Part shown: one piece after another, positions 17,716-26,134 of the stretch | Position numbering within the stretch: position 1 is the first letter of the stretch | How the letters are laid out: every line of letters starts with the position of its first letter | Assembly (NCBI RefSeq): GCF_003185655.1 | Contig: NZ_QHJQ01000012.1 | Span: forward strand, 22,945 to 86,944 | Direction: 5' to 3' | Source: Coraliomargarita sinensis | Lineage (GTDB): Bacteria; Verrucomicrobiota; Verrucomicrobiia; Opitutales; Coraliomargaritaceae | DNA length: 64,000 nt | Translations under genes and position numbers: made by a program | The notes under the pieces: generated by a model | What the model saw: the letters and a program-made list of their open reading frames with translations, nothing else | Told to the model about the DNA's origin: nothing | Database searches by the model: none

Positions 17716-18453
17716 TCAATTATGCGGAATCTCGATAATGCCTTTGTGGTTGGGATTGGGAATGTGACCATTGAGGATATCTCCCAGGAGGCCTGCATTG
17801 CGGATTTCTTTGACAAGCCGATGGCTTGCGAAATCAAAAGGGTGAATTCTTACCTGTGGCAGGTGTTGGATATTCGACGCATGAGTGAAGTCCCGTGGGC
17901 TGTGGGCGGATACAATCAAGTCGACGCTCCAGTCGGTTTGCTCGCTGGATATATCGGCTAAATCGTAATACTTCTTGCGGAAAAGGCTTTTTAATTTGGT
18001 TTTGCGCAGGGCGGATTTCCACCTGAAGTCTTGGTGTGCTTTTCGCTTACTTGAGCTGATGTAGGTTTGTGGAGAAATGGCGATTGCCCGGCAGTTTGAA
18101 AGCAGCGAGGCAAATAATATGGAAGCAAATCCACCCATAGAATTGCCTACCAGGATTGTTTCTTCTGGACGATAGTGGGTGATGCGTTGTCGCAAGAAGT
18201 CGCGGGTACCAAGGATATCTTTGGATATGCCTTTTAAACCACAATGATACCATGACTGGCTAAAATCGCGCACAAAAATCTTATTTTCGTTGAGGATGTT
18301 GGAGGCTCTACAGAATTCAAAAGGGACCAGGCCGACGCCTGATTTAATACCGCCAAATAGAATGTAGAGCTTCTTTGAATCACTTACGGGTTGTTCAAAG
18401 ACCGGCGACGAACTGTTCTTTAGATCAGCGGTAAGATTAGATGAAGGTGGCAT
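17716..18453 (-). CDS. Alpha/beta-hydrolase-fold protein in the LPS cluster
   Basis: A 245-residue protein with the nucleophile elbow LVGNSMGGFASILFA (Ser105 in G-x-S-x-G), a core strand YILFGGIKSG, a possible acid in VDLIVSAHSPRDF and a terminal His in DFASHRLVKEI. No signal peptide is visible. It lies between waaG (61 bases upstream) and waaP (65 bases downstream) on the same strand, so a role in making or editing the core or its acyl/acetyl groups is inferred only from context. Substrate unknown. Confidence 0.6.
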   Translation of the reverse strand: MPPSSNLTADLKNSSSPVFEQPVSDSKKLYILFGGIKSGVGLVPFEFCRASNILNENKIFVRDFSQSWYHCGLKGISKDILGTRDFLRQRITHYRPEETILVGNSMGGFASILFASLLSNCRAIAISPQTYISSSKRKAHQDFRWKSALRKTKLKSLFRKKYYDLADISSEQTDWSVDLIVSAHSPRDFTHASNIQHLPQVRIHPFDFASHRLVKEIRNAGLLGDILNGHIPNPNHKGIIEIPHN

Positions 18454-18514
18454 ATTGTTGCATGGCAGGCTTGCGGTTTACACTCTCGGGGAAATCCATC
18501 GGAGGAGTTGAGTG

Positions 18515-19645
18515 CTATTCAGAGCGTGGTTGTTTTCGCTTAAGTTTAGCCTCGATTATTTTAGCGGCTGTTTCATGGCAGCTATACAAATCTTCGTGAG
18601 CAGCATACGCCAGCGCATTCTGTTGCATATCAGCTCTCTGTGCTGTATTACGGACAAACTCGCGCACTGCAGAGTTCAGCGCCTTTTGTGAGAACGGACT
18701 GCCGATCACTTTGCCGGCTTTTGCCTGTTCGATGTGTGGCGCGTAGCCACAAGTGTCCGTCGTCAGGACCGGGAGTCCATGTGTTAATGCTTCGAGTAAA
18801 ACCTTACCTGCGGATTCGCTGTACGCGGGGTGGAGAAGAAAATCGGCGGCGTCATAGAAGCGGTCGACATCAGCCCGGCCTCCCAGGAAACGGATCGTGT
18901 GCCCGGTTGATTTTGCCAGAGATCGATATTCGGATGCTTTTCCGTTTCCCACGCACCAGAACTCGAGGCGGAGTGCCTCCTGCTGATTCGCGCGAATTGC
19001 CCGAAGCGCCCTGTCCAGACCTTTAACCCGAAATCCCGAACCGACGAAGAGTGCCACCACCGAGTCTTCGGGAGTGTTGAGTTCCTTCCTCAAGGAGCAT
19101 CGGTTGTCCGCTTGTATCGATTTAACAAATTGTTGCCGTTCGATTCCCGGTGGGAGCTCTATAAATTGCTCTTGGTCGCAACCATAGTAATGAATGAAAT
19201 GTTCTATTTCCCGCGCAGTCAGCACCAGGGTTAGTGGTGGGTCCTTGCTTTTGAAGATGGCCTTTTCCAGCTCAGCGTAGTGGCGGTGGCGAAAGCTTAG
19301 ACGGTAAAATATCGACCTGTCTTCAACACGTTTTAAGTAGCAAGGGTCAGCGGCAAAGTAGATATCTGCCCCGGGAATACGGTTAAAGGCCACGAGGCCA
19401 TCCGGATTCAAGGCTTGGACGGCCTTTTTGAGGTCGCTGAAAAAGATTTTGTTTCGCCCCGTGTTACTCCAACCGCGCCTTCCCAGTTCGTGGACCGTCA
19501 TTTCGTCTGGTATTTCACCCTTCCAGGTTCGACAAAAGATATGTACCTCGTGCCCGCGCGCGGCGGTTTTTTTTGCAGTCGCCAGACAATCCTCCTGTAG
19601 CCCGCCAAAACGGTAATAGTCATAAAGTGCGAAGGCAATCTGCAT
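18515..19645 (-). CDS. waaG: LPS core glucosyltransferase, WaaG/RfaG type (GT4)
   Basis: GT-B glycosyltransferase of family 4, expected to add the first hexose to heptose II of the core. The N-terminus IAFALYDYYRFGGLQEDCL, the internal GFNRIPGADIYFAADPCYLK, RHRHYAELEKAIF and the C-terminal LLHPAYSESAGKVLLEALTHG with the E-x7-E motif follow E. coli WaaG closely from memory. Length is 376 residues. It is the first gene of the waaG-hydrolase-waaP operon. The donor sugar cannot be settled from sequence. Confidence 0.88.
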   Translation of the reverse strand: MQIAFALYDYYRFGGLQEDCLATAKKTAARGHEVHIFCRTWKGEIPDEMTVHELGRRGWSNTGRNKIFFSDLKKAVQALNPDGLVAFNRIPGADIYFAADPCYLKRVEDRSIFYRLSFRHRHYAELEKAIFKSKDPPLTLVLTAREIEHFIHYYGCDQEQFIELPPGIERQQFVKSIQADNRCSLRKELNTPEDSVVALFVGSGFRVKGLDRALRAIRANQQEALRLEFWCVGNGKASEYRSLAKSTGHTIRFLGGRADVDRFYDAADFLLHPAYSESAGKVLLEALTHGLPVLTTDTCGYAPHIEQAKAGKVIGSPFSQKALNSAVREFVRNTAQRADMQQNALAYAAHEDLYSCHETAAKIIEAKLKRKQPRSE

Positions 19646-19901
19646 GGCGCTATCTCACTATGTTCAGATGGCGGGGCAACGTGAAATTTCAGGGCATGTC
19701 TTGTGCCGTCGTGGCAGGGTACGCGGTGAACCTGCCCGGTCCGAATCCGGGCCGTTGCGCTAAAATCATTCTGACAATATTCTGTGGTCCCGTATTACGC
19801 TCCTTGACTCCAATAGACGGGAGCGGCAAAACCATTTGCCAGATGAGAATTCGGACTATCTCCAGTTCCAATTCGACACACGTATCCTTTTTACGCCTGT
19901 T
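19646..19901. other. Intergenic region upstream of waaG with a G+C-rich foldable block
   Basis: This gap separates waaG from the divergent glycosyltransferase gene. Between 19676 and 19758 it holds several short stems, including CCCGG-TCCGAAT-CCGGG, closed by GCAACG/CGTTGC. It resembles a T-arm plus acceptor stem but has no usable anticodon arm or CCA, so I do not call a tRNA. Promoters for both flanking genes must be here, but none is clear. Confidence 0.4.
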
Positions 19902-20672
19902 ATGCATCAGAATGATTACAAGCTTACAGTTATCATTAGTACATATTCTGATCGAGAGCTGGTTTCTAAAAAGCTGGATGAAATTACCGGTCAGAGTGCG
20001 TTCGATTCCTGTGAGTTTATCTTTATCGACGCCTGTTCGCCTGAACATGAACATGAGCTTCTGCAGCCATTCTGTTCAAAGCACCTGAACTGTCGAATCA
20101 TCAGGTCCGATGAAAGAATCAGCCTTTACCAAGCCTGGAATATCGGTTGGAAGGAGGCGAGGGCGCCTTATGTCTGTGTCTCGAATATGGATGACATGAT
20201 GCATCCCAAATTGTTGGAGACGGTCATCCGCGAAGTTGGCATGGGTTCATGGGATGTTCTCTCTGTTTTGATTGCCCGCCAGGAAAGGGATAGCAATTGG
20301 AACTCCTGGGATCAAAAGCGCCTGAGCAGGCTGGATTTAAATACTCGGCCTGGCGCATATTTTGCCTGGCGCAAAGACTTGAATTCCGTCCTGGGAATGT
20401 TTGACGAGAATTTGGTTCTTATCGGGGATAAGGATTTTTGGGCTCGTATTCGTGATCATCGGCTGCGTATCCGGCTTATTCCCAAGTTGCTGTATCTTTA
20501 CACAAAACATGAGCAGCAGTTATCCAAGAAGGAGGAGTTTCGCCATCTCAAAGCCAGCGAGCGCAAATTGTGCTCGCAGAAGCCATACCCCCATGAATGG
20601 CCCCGGCGATTTCAGTGGAAAGCCCGTCTCTGTCGAAGTTTGCCCTTCAAATACATCTATGAGCCGGCATGA
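19902..20672 (+). CDS. Family 2 glycosyltransferase
   Basis: GT-A glycosyltransferase of about 257 residues. The nucleotide-sugar fold starts with YKLTVIISTYSDRELVSKKL. The strand-end segments FIFIDACSPEHE and LYQAWNIGWKEARAPYVCV precede SNMDDMMHPK, the expected D-x-D region. A later segment FDENLVLIGDKDFWARI is the usual acceptor-side motif. ATG 19902 places the fold at the N-terminus; an upstream in-frame ATG at 19836 would add 22 residues. It converges with the acyltransferase gene. Transferred sugar unknown. Confidence 0.8.
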   Translation: MHQNDYKLTVIISTYSDRELVSKKLDEITGQSAFDSCEFIFIDACSPEHEHELLQPFCSKHLNCRIIRSDERISLYQAWNIGWKEARAPYVCVSNMDDMMHPKLLETVIREVGMGSWDVLSVLIARQERDSNWNSWDQKRLSRLDLNTRPGAYFAWRKDLNSVLGMFDENLVLIGDKDFWARIRDHRLRIRLIPKLLYLYTKHEQQLSKKEEFRHLKASERKLCSQKPYPHEWPRRFQWKARLCRSLPFKYIYEPA

Positions 20673-20678
20673 CCGAAG

Positions 20679-21251
20679 TCATCGTTCATCTTTGTTTGCA
20701 GCAGGCGCATCTTTATTACGTTTAAGACCGTCCTCCAAAACGGCTTTCATATAATAACTTTCGTTTTCTGCCAGACGAACGATCTCTTGCTCATCACGCT
20801 GCTTGATGATTTTTGCCGGATTGCCCCCGACAATCGCGCCTGCAGGTACATCGCGGGTTACGACAGCTCCCATTGCCACAATCGCACCATCGCCGATCGT
20901 AACCCCCGGGGCAACCATGGCTCGATAACCGATCCATACCCCTTTGCCGATGGAAACGGGGCGGAACTCGTCAAATTCGTCGTAGGGAAGATATTTGTCC
21001 TGTTGGTACCGATGTGTGCTGCTCAGCACGACGACTTCCGGTGCAAAAACGGTGCCGTCGCTAATATTAATTCCGCCCTGACCGTTTAAATAGCAGCATT
21101 TTCCGATTCGAACCCACGAGCCGATTTGGATTCTTTCCGGAAAAGTTAGTCGTGCGCTGTCATTTATATGCACTTGATTGCGGGAGCCACTCCAGCTTTT
21201 GGTTTTCGGTTTGCCCCGAAGGCCATTTAAGAAATTTTTCAATGCCTTCAT
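20679..21251 (-). CDS. Hexapeptide-repeat O-acetyltransferase (WcaF/Maa type)
   Basis: Left-handed beta-helix acyltransferase of about 190 residues, likely transferring acetyl from acetyl-CoA to a sugar hydroxyl. Hexapeptide repeats are clear in VSIGKGVWIGYRAMVAPGVT and IGDGAIVAMGAVVTRDVPAG, followed by the family C-terminus GGNPAKIIKQRDEQE. The catalytic His is probably that in LSSTHRYQQDKY. The start at 21251 (MKALKNFLNGL) is preferred to an upstream in-frame ATG at 21275. It follows the sulfotransferase gene by about 40 bases on the same strand and probably shares its transcript. Confidence 0.82.
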   Translation of the reverse strand: MKALKNFLNGLRGKPKTKSWSGSRNQVHINDSARLTFPERIQIGSWVRIGKCCYLNGQGGINISDGTVFAPEVVVLSSTHRYQQDKYLPYDEFDEFRPVSIGKGVWIGYRAMVAPGVTIGDGAIVAMGAVVTRDVPAGAIVGGNPAKIIKQRDEQEIVRLAENESYYMKAVLEDGLKRNKDAPAANKDER

Positions 21252-21291
21252 TCGTTTGTGTCTGCCTCCGTACAATTTTCGAACCGGAAAT

Positions 21292-22104
21292 TCAACGCAG
21301 GTTGCGTGACTTCAGGTAACGCTGAGATTGGATGAACTTCCGGACGCTGGTTTCCAGGCGCTTGAACTTCAGGTAGTACTCATTGTGCCGGCTGGAAAAC
21401 TTTTCGATCGGCATATCGTTTAACTCGTTCATCCAACTGTCATCCTTCTCATAGCCCAACCGGATTAGTTCTGAGGCGAGCTCCGGATATTTAACCAGCT
21501 GCGATTTTATTCGCGGCAAATGCATTTTCCAGCCGTCGTGACGGGATGTACTGATTGCACGAACGCCGTTGAGCGCGTTCACCGACTTCTCGGATGGTGT
21601 GGCGACATTAGTGTATTCGGTAAATGGATGTATACTTTTGAGGAACGGAAATTGGGATAATATCCTTTGCTGTATGCCATTGGGGTCTTGAGTGAGCTCT
21701 TCGTACTTAATTAGTAGAAAGCGGTCATGCCCCTTCAGGGCATCAGCGGCTTTTTGGCACTCTGCCCATTCGTCAAAGTCGACGAAGTATCTATCCGATA
21801 TTGACTTATGAATACTGCTAATGACGGACCTGGGGTCGCGGGTTAAGGCGATTAGATACAGATCGGGGTCACGGAGAAAGATTCGCCTGATGTATCGAAT
21901 GTCGGTTGGCTTTTTACTAAAAAAAAGTTCTGCGCCTTCGTCCAATGGCTGGAAGATGCTCATTTCGTGTTCGCAGCGACCGTCATTCTCGATGCATGCC
22001 GCCATCAGTTCCATCATCAAGGTGGTGCCGCTACGCGGGCAGCCTACGATGTGTAAGCGCTTTTGGCGTGCCGGAGTGGCGTTTTGATGTGCATTGAGAT
22101 CCAT
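21292..22104 (-). CDS. Sulfotransferase family protein
   Basis: A 270-residue PAPS-dependent sulfotransferase-fold protein. The 5'-phosphosulfate loop is LHIVGCPRSGTTLMMELM near residues 18-35, and the 3'-phosphate site is in ALTRDPRSVISSIHKSI. The middle KYEELTQDPNGIQQRIL is typical of the family. It would sulfate a glycan hydroxyl, here probably of LPS core or O-polysaccharide given the setting. PAPS synthesis genes are not in the window. Leader gene of a two-gene transcript with the acetyltransferase. Confidence 0.8.
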   Translation of the reverse strand: MDLNAHQNATPARQKRLHIVGCPRSGTTLMMELMAACIENDGRCEHEMSIFQPLDEGAELFFSKKPTDIRYIRRIFLRDPDLYLIALTRDPRSVISSIHKSISDRYFVDFDEWAECQKAADALKGHDRFLLIKYEELTQDPNGIQQRILSQFPFLKSIHPFTEYTNVATPSEKSVNALNGVRAISTSRHDGWKMHLPRIKSQLVKYPELASELIRLGYEKDDSWMNELNDMPIEKFSSRHNEYYLKFKRLETSVRKFIQSQRYLKSRNLR

Positions 22105-22529
22105 GGCGGGTATTGGGTAACACTATCGTAAAATTTTTGCTATCATAGTAATAACATGTCGATCACAATCATTTGTTCCGTTCAGGTTATATCTAGAGTA
22201 GTTGAAGTTGCTGTCGGCGGCGTCTTGCCTTGTCATTGGATTTCCTGAGGCTAGCTTTCAGAGGAGTACGATGATGATTTACCAGGTATACATAGTAATG
22301 ATAATGCGGTTGCAGGAATACGGCAGTGAGGCGCTACGGCCGCTCCTTGAAGCGTGGCATTCGTCTCCAGGAATAGAAAGTAAGCCGTATGCCCATAAGG
22401 ACGCCGGGCTCGATTCATCCCAGCAGATCAGTCCCGCTACGGCATATGGATTGTGTCTCTTCCGGGAGCTTTGGGTTTATAGTAAGGACTGGTTTGTGCA
22501 ACATCCTTATATCCGGATCCCATCCTAAC
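22105..22529. other. 425-base A+T-rich divergent intergenic region
   Basis: It lies between the sulfotransferase gene (leftward) and a GT2 gene (rightward). An open frame of about 108 codons exists here, but it lacks a good start and resembles nothing I know. The first ~100 bases are A+T-rich and probably hold the divergent promoters. Nothing else is supported. Confidence 0.4.
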
Positions 22530-23510
22530 ATGTTGGATATTAGTGTCATCATACCGACCCGTAATTCAATGGGGCATTTGAAGGCTCATTTGAATGCCCT
22601 GTTGCCATGGTTGTCCGAAGTGAAGCAGGTGGTCGTTGTGGATAGTGAGTCGACCGATGGAACTGTAGAATATTTTCACGAGCATCTCTCTCACCCGAAT
22701 CTGGTTTTTATCGAACATCCTCCAGGTCTCTATGAGTCCTGGAATGCTGCGATTCAACGGGTCGAGGCCAACTATCTCCACTTTGCTACAGTTGGCGACG
22801 TGATGCCTTTTGAGTCCCTGGTCGAGCTGTATCAGATTGCCGTCAATGAAGATGCCGATGTCGTTCTTTCTCCTCCTGAGATAGTTATGCCCGACGGGCA
22901 GAGGAATTTCGCGGGCTGGCCTATCCACCGCTATTGTGAGGCGCTCAGTTCAAATGAGCCTTATGTGTTACCTTCTGTCGAACGGTTTATTTGGAATGTA
23001 CATGCTTTGCCGGGAACTTTGATTGGAAGTTCGTCAAGCAACCTGTATCGCACTTCCGTTTTGAAGTCTGAACCATTCCCGTGTGAATACGGGCACGCCG
23101 GCGATTCAGCCTGGGCGATTGCCAGACCACATACTGAACGCTGGGTCGTTGCCCCTGCTGTGGAATCTATTTTTATCAAGCATGCATCTTCCGGTCGCCA
23201 GAGATGGGGGTCAGTTCTGTCACGGCCCAAGTTGTATCAATTGGCGGTCGACGCATTTCGAACGTTGTCCCGTAGTACGAAGGCAGATGAACCCGGGTAT
23301 TCTTTATTGGGAGAATTGCATTTGCTTTTGGAGATGTACGTTCAGAAGGGGCAGTTGGTGGAAGAATGGAATTCCGTAAGAGAGGGGGCGATTCCATGGT
23401 TCCTACAACCGCGTGCGATCGGATTGCGGAGGAAACGAAAACAGTTGGATCTAAAATTAAGGTGCTTGGCAGACGATTTATGTGCTCGTGTGGTTGGTTC
23501 TGAGAAGTAG
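22530..23510 (+). CDS. Family 2 glycosyltransferase
   Basis: GT-A fold protein of 326 residues. The ATG at 22530 begins MLDISVIIPTRNSMGHLKAH, the canonical GT2 start, followed by VVVVDSESTDGTVEYF and LYESWNAAIQRVEANYLHF. The usual D-x-D position reads ATVGDVMPFESL, an atypical GDV. The downstream acceptor motif is seen as EYGHAGDSAWAIARPH. In-frame sequence upstream to 22389 is not protein-like. It is followed 5 bases later by an exostosin-like gene, so the two probably act on the same glycan. Confidence 0.8.
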   Translation: MLDISVIIPTRNSMGHLKAHLNALLPWLSEVKQVVVVDSESTDGTVEYFHEHLSHPNLVFIEHPPGLYESWNAAIQRVEANYLHFATVGDVMPFESLVELYQIAVNEDADVVLSPPEIVMPDGQRNFAGWPIHRYCEALSSNEPYVLPSVERFIWNVHALPGTLIGSSSSNLYRTSVLKSEPFPCEYGHAGDSAWAIARPHTERWVVAPAVESIFIKHASSGRQRWGSVLSRPKLYQLAVDAFRTLSRSTKADEPGYSLLGELHLLLEMYVQKGQLVEEWNSVREGAIPWFLQPRAIGLRRKRKQLDLKLRCLADDLCARVVGSEK

Positions 23511-23515
23511 AGGCT

Positions 23516-24475
23516 ATGAAGTTGCAGGATTTCCAGTGTAGTGGGGGCATCCCGGTTCAAGAGCAAATTTTGACTGTGGATAACCCGGAATTCGGTTCTG
23601 AATATTTCCGGTTGGATGTTTCAAATCCGGTGAAATGGAGGGCCCCAACCCGGACGCTAAAGAGAAATATCCACCGATTACGTTTAAATATGCGTGACCG
23701 GAGCTTATCCCTGGAGGGTCTGAAGGAGGGAAGGCCGATCTACCTCTGCAATTCGGATGGCCGAATTGAATCAGCCCATAAGATTCAACTGCCAGCCGCT
23801 CGTTTGAAGGCTGCGATCCAAAGGCATGTCATTGTACTCGGGAAGAGTGATGTTGAAATTAATGATGCGTTGCTGGAGCCATATCAGGGCAGTCGGGTGA
23901 AGCTCTATGGAAATAATTTGAATACGAATGACGAGTTGGCGGGGTATTTCCCGATGGGGCGGGATTTTAGAGGACAAAAATCTCACGGGTTGGCTCCGCA
24001 ACCGCAAAAAGCAAATCTAGTCTACTGCAACTTCTCTTTGGATACGCATCCGGTCCGGAGCGATGTCTGGGCGGCAGTTCGAAGCAAGCCTTTTGTTCAC
24101 TCCGAGCATATGGGGGAGTATCGGAAATATGCACTGTCGCACGAAGCTTTTTATGGCCAACTCAGAGCGTCGAAGTTTTGTATCTCTCCGCGTGGCAACG
24201 CAATTGAAACCTTCCGAATGTGGGATTCGATGTACGTGGGTACGATCCCGATTGTCGTACGCGAGGCAAAGTTGCATGATGAGTTAAATGATCTGCCTAT
24301 TCTGTTTCTCGAAGATTATAAGGAATTCGCTGATCTGAACGAAGCTGTGCTGGAGCAGAAATACAAGGAATTCTCCAGTAGAAACTGGAACTACGAGAAA
24401 CTGAAGATCGGTTATTGGCGCGCACGGATAAATGAATCAGCGCGGGAACTGGCTACCCGGTATACTGATAATTGA
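23516..24475 (+). CDS. Exostosin-like glycosyltransferase (GT47-type)
   Basis: A 319-residue protein whose C-terminal half has the exostosin-type donor-binding pattern: ASKFCISPRGNAIETFRMWD followed by MYVGTIPIVVREAKLHDELN. The N-terminal half is less conserved and I recognise nothing in it. Such proteins transfer single sugars and are found in surface-polysaccharide clusters. It is translationally close to the GT2 gene (5-base gap), and its last 23 bases overlap the end of the convergent sulfotransferase gene. Acceptor unknown. Confidence 0.65.
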   Translation: MKLQDFQCSGGIPVQEQILTVDNPEFGSEYFRLDVSNPVKWRAPTRTLKRNIHRLRLNMRDRSLSLEGLKEGRPIYLCNSDGRIESAHKIQLPAARLKAAIQRHVIVLGKSDVEINDALLEPYQGSRVKLYGNNLNTNDELAGYFPMGRDFRGQKSHGLAPQPQKANLVYCNFSLDTHPVRSDVWAAVRSKPFVHSEHMGEYRKYALSHEAFYGQLRASKFCISPRGNAIETFRMWDSMYVGTIPIVVREAKLHDELNDLPILFLEDYKEFADLNEAVLEQKYKEFSSRNWNYEKLKIGYWRARINESARELATRYTDN

Positions 24476-25145
24476 AGGTCTCAATCTCATAAGCATAACG
24501 CTTATGAACCAAGGCATGTGCGGGCTTCGAATACAGGTCCGCGGGTTGTACGGATCGATTCCGCGTTTCCGACCTGAACCGCGGTAGCCAATCCTCATTC
24601 CAGGGTAGGCCGAGGTCCTCACAGATGCTCTTCATGTCTTCTTTCATATTTTCGAAGCGAATAAATCTGTCGATGCAGGGCTTGTCCTCGATTAAGTATT
24701 TATCTCTGTCGATCGGAGGATGCCCTTTATGCAACCAGCCCAGGAAGCGGTGTTGGTCCTTCGATAGTAATGGGTACCTGATTTTCTGGGCAATCCGTCT
24801 CCGGGGCTTGAAGTTGAAATCTTTACCAAAATGGAAGTAGGCGGAAATGCATTTATCCCAGGGGTTACGGATCGAACAGAACTTGTAGTAGCTGTTCCAT
24901 ATCTCATCGCCGACATGCTGCTTAACCTCGGCAGCCGGCATGTGGTTGTACCATTTGATTTTTCGTCCACCTAAATGCCCACGAAAACCGATAATACCTG
25001 CATCGGATTCGTAAGAATCCCGTTCGCGAAGTGGTTCCCATTCACCTTCATGCATGCAAAAGCGTTCGAAGTAGGACTCTGTTGAAGTGCCCGCGGTTTT
25101 GACGGTCTTCATGTAAATAAATTTATATCTGTGGCTGATCAGCAT
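24453..25145 (-). CDS. Sulfotransferase family 2 (carbohydrate type)
   Basis: A 230-residue protein of the Golgi-type carbohydrate sulfotransferase group found also in bacteria. The 5'-PSB region FIYMKTVKTAGTSTESYFER and the 3'-PB region CSIRNPWDKCISAYFHFGKD are well formed. Expected reaction: sulfate transfer from PAPS to a sugar hydroxyl. It is the last gene of the seven-gene leftward operon that begins with three kinases at 31017. It ends 23 bases inside the convergent exostosin-like gene. Confidence 0.8.
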   Translation of the reverse strand: MLISHRYKFIYMKTVKTAGTSTESYFERFCMHEGEWEPLRERDSYESDAGIIGFRGHLGGRKIKWYNHMPAAEVKQHVGDEIWNSYYKFCSIRNPWDKCISAYFHFGKDFNFKPRRRIAQKIRYPLLSKDQHRFLGWLHKGHPPIDRDKYLIEDKPCIDRFIRFENMKEDMKSICEDLGLPWNEDWLPRFRSETRNRSVQPADLYSKPAHALVHKRYAYEIETFNYQYTG

Positions 25146-25174
25146 AATTAGGACTCCGGGTGTCTGGTAGGTGG

Positions 25175-26134
25175 CTAGTCTTTCGGTTTGTAAGTATAAG
25201 GGTAGATGTGATGTTTGGTTAATTCACGGACAATACGCTTTTTATGGCTTCGTTTTTTACGCATCGTATAAAATAGATCTTTCAGGCCCGGGATTAAATT
25301 ATTGAACCTACCAGCGCCGGAAATGTTCTCTGGTAATGTGTAGCCTAGCTCGCCAAGCCATTTCGCGCGCGGGTGTTCGAAATAGGTTTTAGCCCAGCTT
25401 TGACGATACCAGTTCGAATAGTGTGCCATCCATTTATCCCGGCTGTCTTTGGAGATTGTCGCATATTTATGTGTGCCGGAAGGGTCTCCTAAATTACCTC
25501 CGGTGTCTTTCGGGAGGATTTGATTCCCAACCGCCGAAAGTTCCGGCAGCCCCAGATAGTCCCCGAGTTTATCAAGGACCGCCTCCGGAGTGCTGACCAG
25601 GTCTTCGTACTTTAGGGAACAGATGGATGCCTCATGCTGTACTTCAAACTGATGCAGCCGATCCATGCCTGTAGTCAGGTCGATGATGAAGTCGTCAAAT
25701 CGCCAGTGTTCTTTGTAAAAAGTGTGGTGGATAGACGAAGCAATCGCCAAGGGGTGACGCCAAAGAACGATAAATTTAGCATCAGGGAAAACTTTGTGGA
25801 TCTCTTCTGCAATTAAGGTGTAGCGCGGCGTTTTATCGATGAAAAAGGCTTTGCCTTCTGATAGGTTGGAGTAGATGTCTAGCATCATGCGGCGTACCCC
25901 ATTCTGGTAACATGAATCAAATCCACTCCATTTTTTTTGCATGTCGTGCAAGGAAACGGAGAGGTTGTTTTCACGATAACTCGCATATCGTTGCACCGTA
26001 CGATGATCGCCTAGAAAGCGTAAAAGTAAGCTTGGTTCACCCAAAGTGGCGCATTGTTGCGTCGCGAGCAAAACCCGCTGTAGCAATGTAGAGCCAGACC
26101 TTGGCGTGGAGAAAATGAATACGGGCTGTGTCAT
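25175..26134 (-). CDS. Sulfotransferase family protein
   Basis: A 319-residue sulfotransferase. The N-terminal loop VFIFSTPRSGSTLLQRVL begins at about residue 5 and the 3'-phosphate site is FIVLWRHPLAIASSIHHTF. The segment LKYEDLVSTPEAVLDKLGDY is the usual third landmark. It overlaps the preceding gene by 4 bases (ATGA-type) and is followed 29 bases later by another sulfotransferase. The similar first halves of the neighbouring sulfotransferases are not close enough by eye to suggest recent duplication. Confidence 0.82.
   Translation of the reverse strand: MTQPVFIFSTPRSGSTLLQRVLLATQQCATLGEPSLLLRFLGDHRTVQRYASYRENNLSVSLHDMQKKWSGFDSCYQNGVRRMMLDIYSNLSEGKAFFIDKTPRYTLIAEEIHKVFPDAKFIVLWRHPLAIASSIHHTFYKEHWRFDDFIIDLTTGMDRLHQFEVQHEASICSLKYEDLVSTPEAVLDKLGDYLGLPELSAVGNQILPKDTGGNLGDPSGTHKYATISKDSRDKWMAHYSNWYRQSWAKTYFEHPRAKWLGELGYTLPENISGAGRFNNLIPGLKDLFYTMRKKRSHKKRIVRELTKHHIYPYTYKPKD

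Noticed and set aside
19676..19758. A tRNA gene
   Set aside because: A T-arm-like hairpin and a closing stem exist, but no proper D-arm, anticodon loop with T33, or CCA end can be drawn.
22202..22528. Open frame of 108 codons in the 22.1-22.5 kb gap
   Set aside because: It lacks a convincing start and ribosome-binding site and its sequence resembles no family; the region is more likely a promoter gap.
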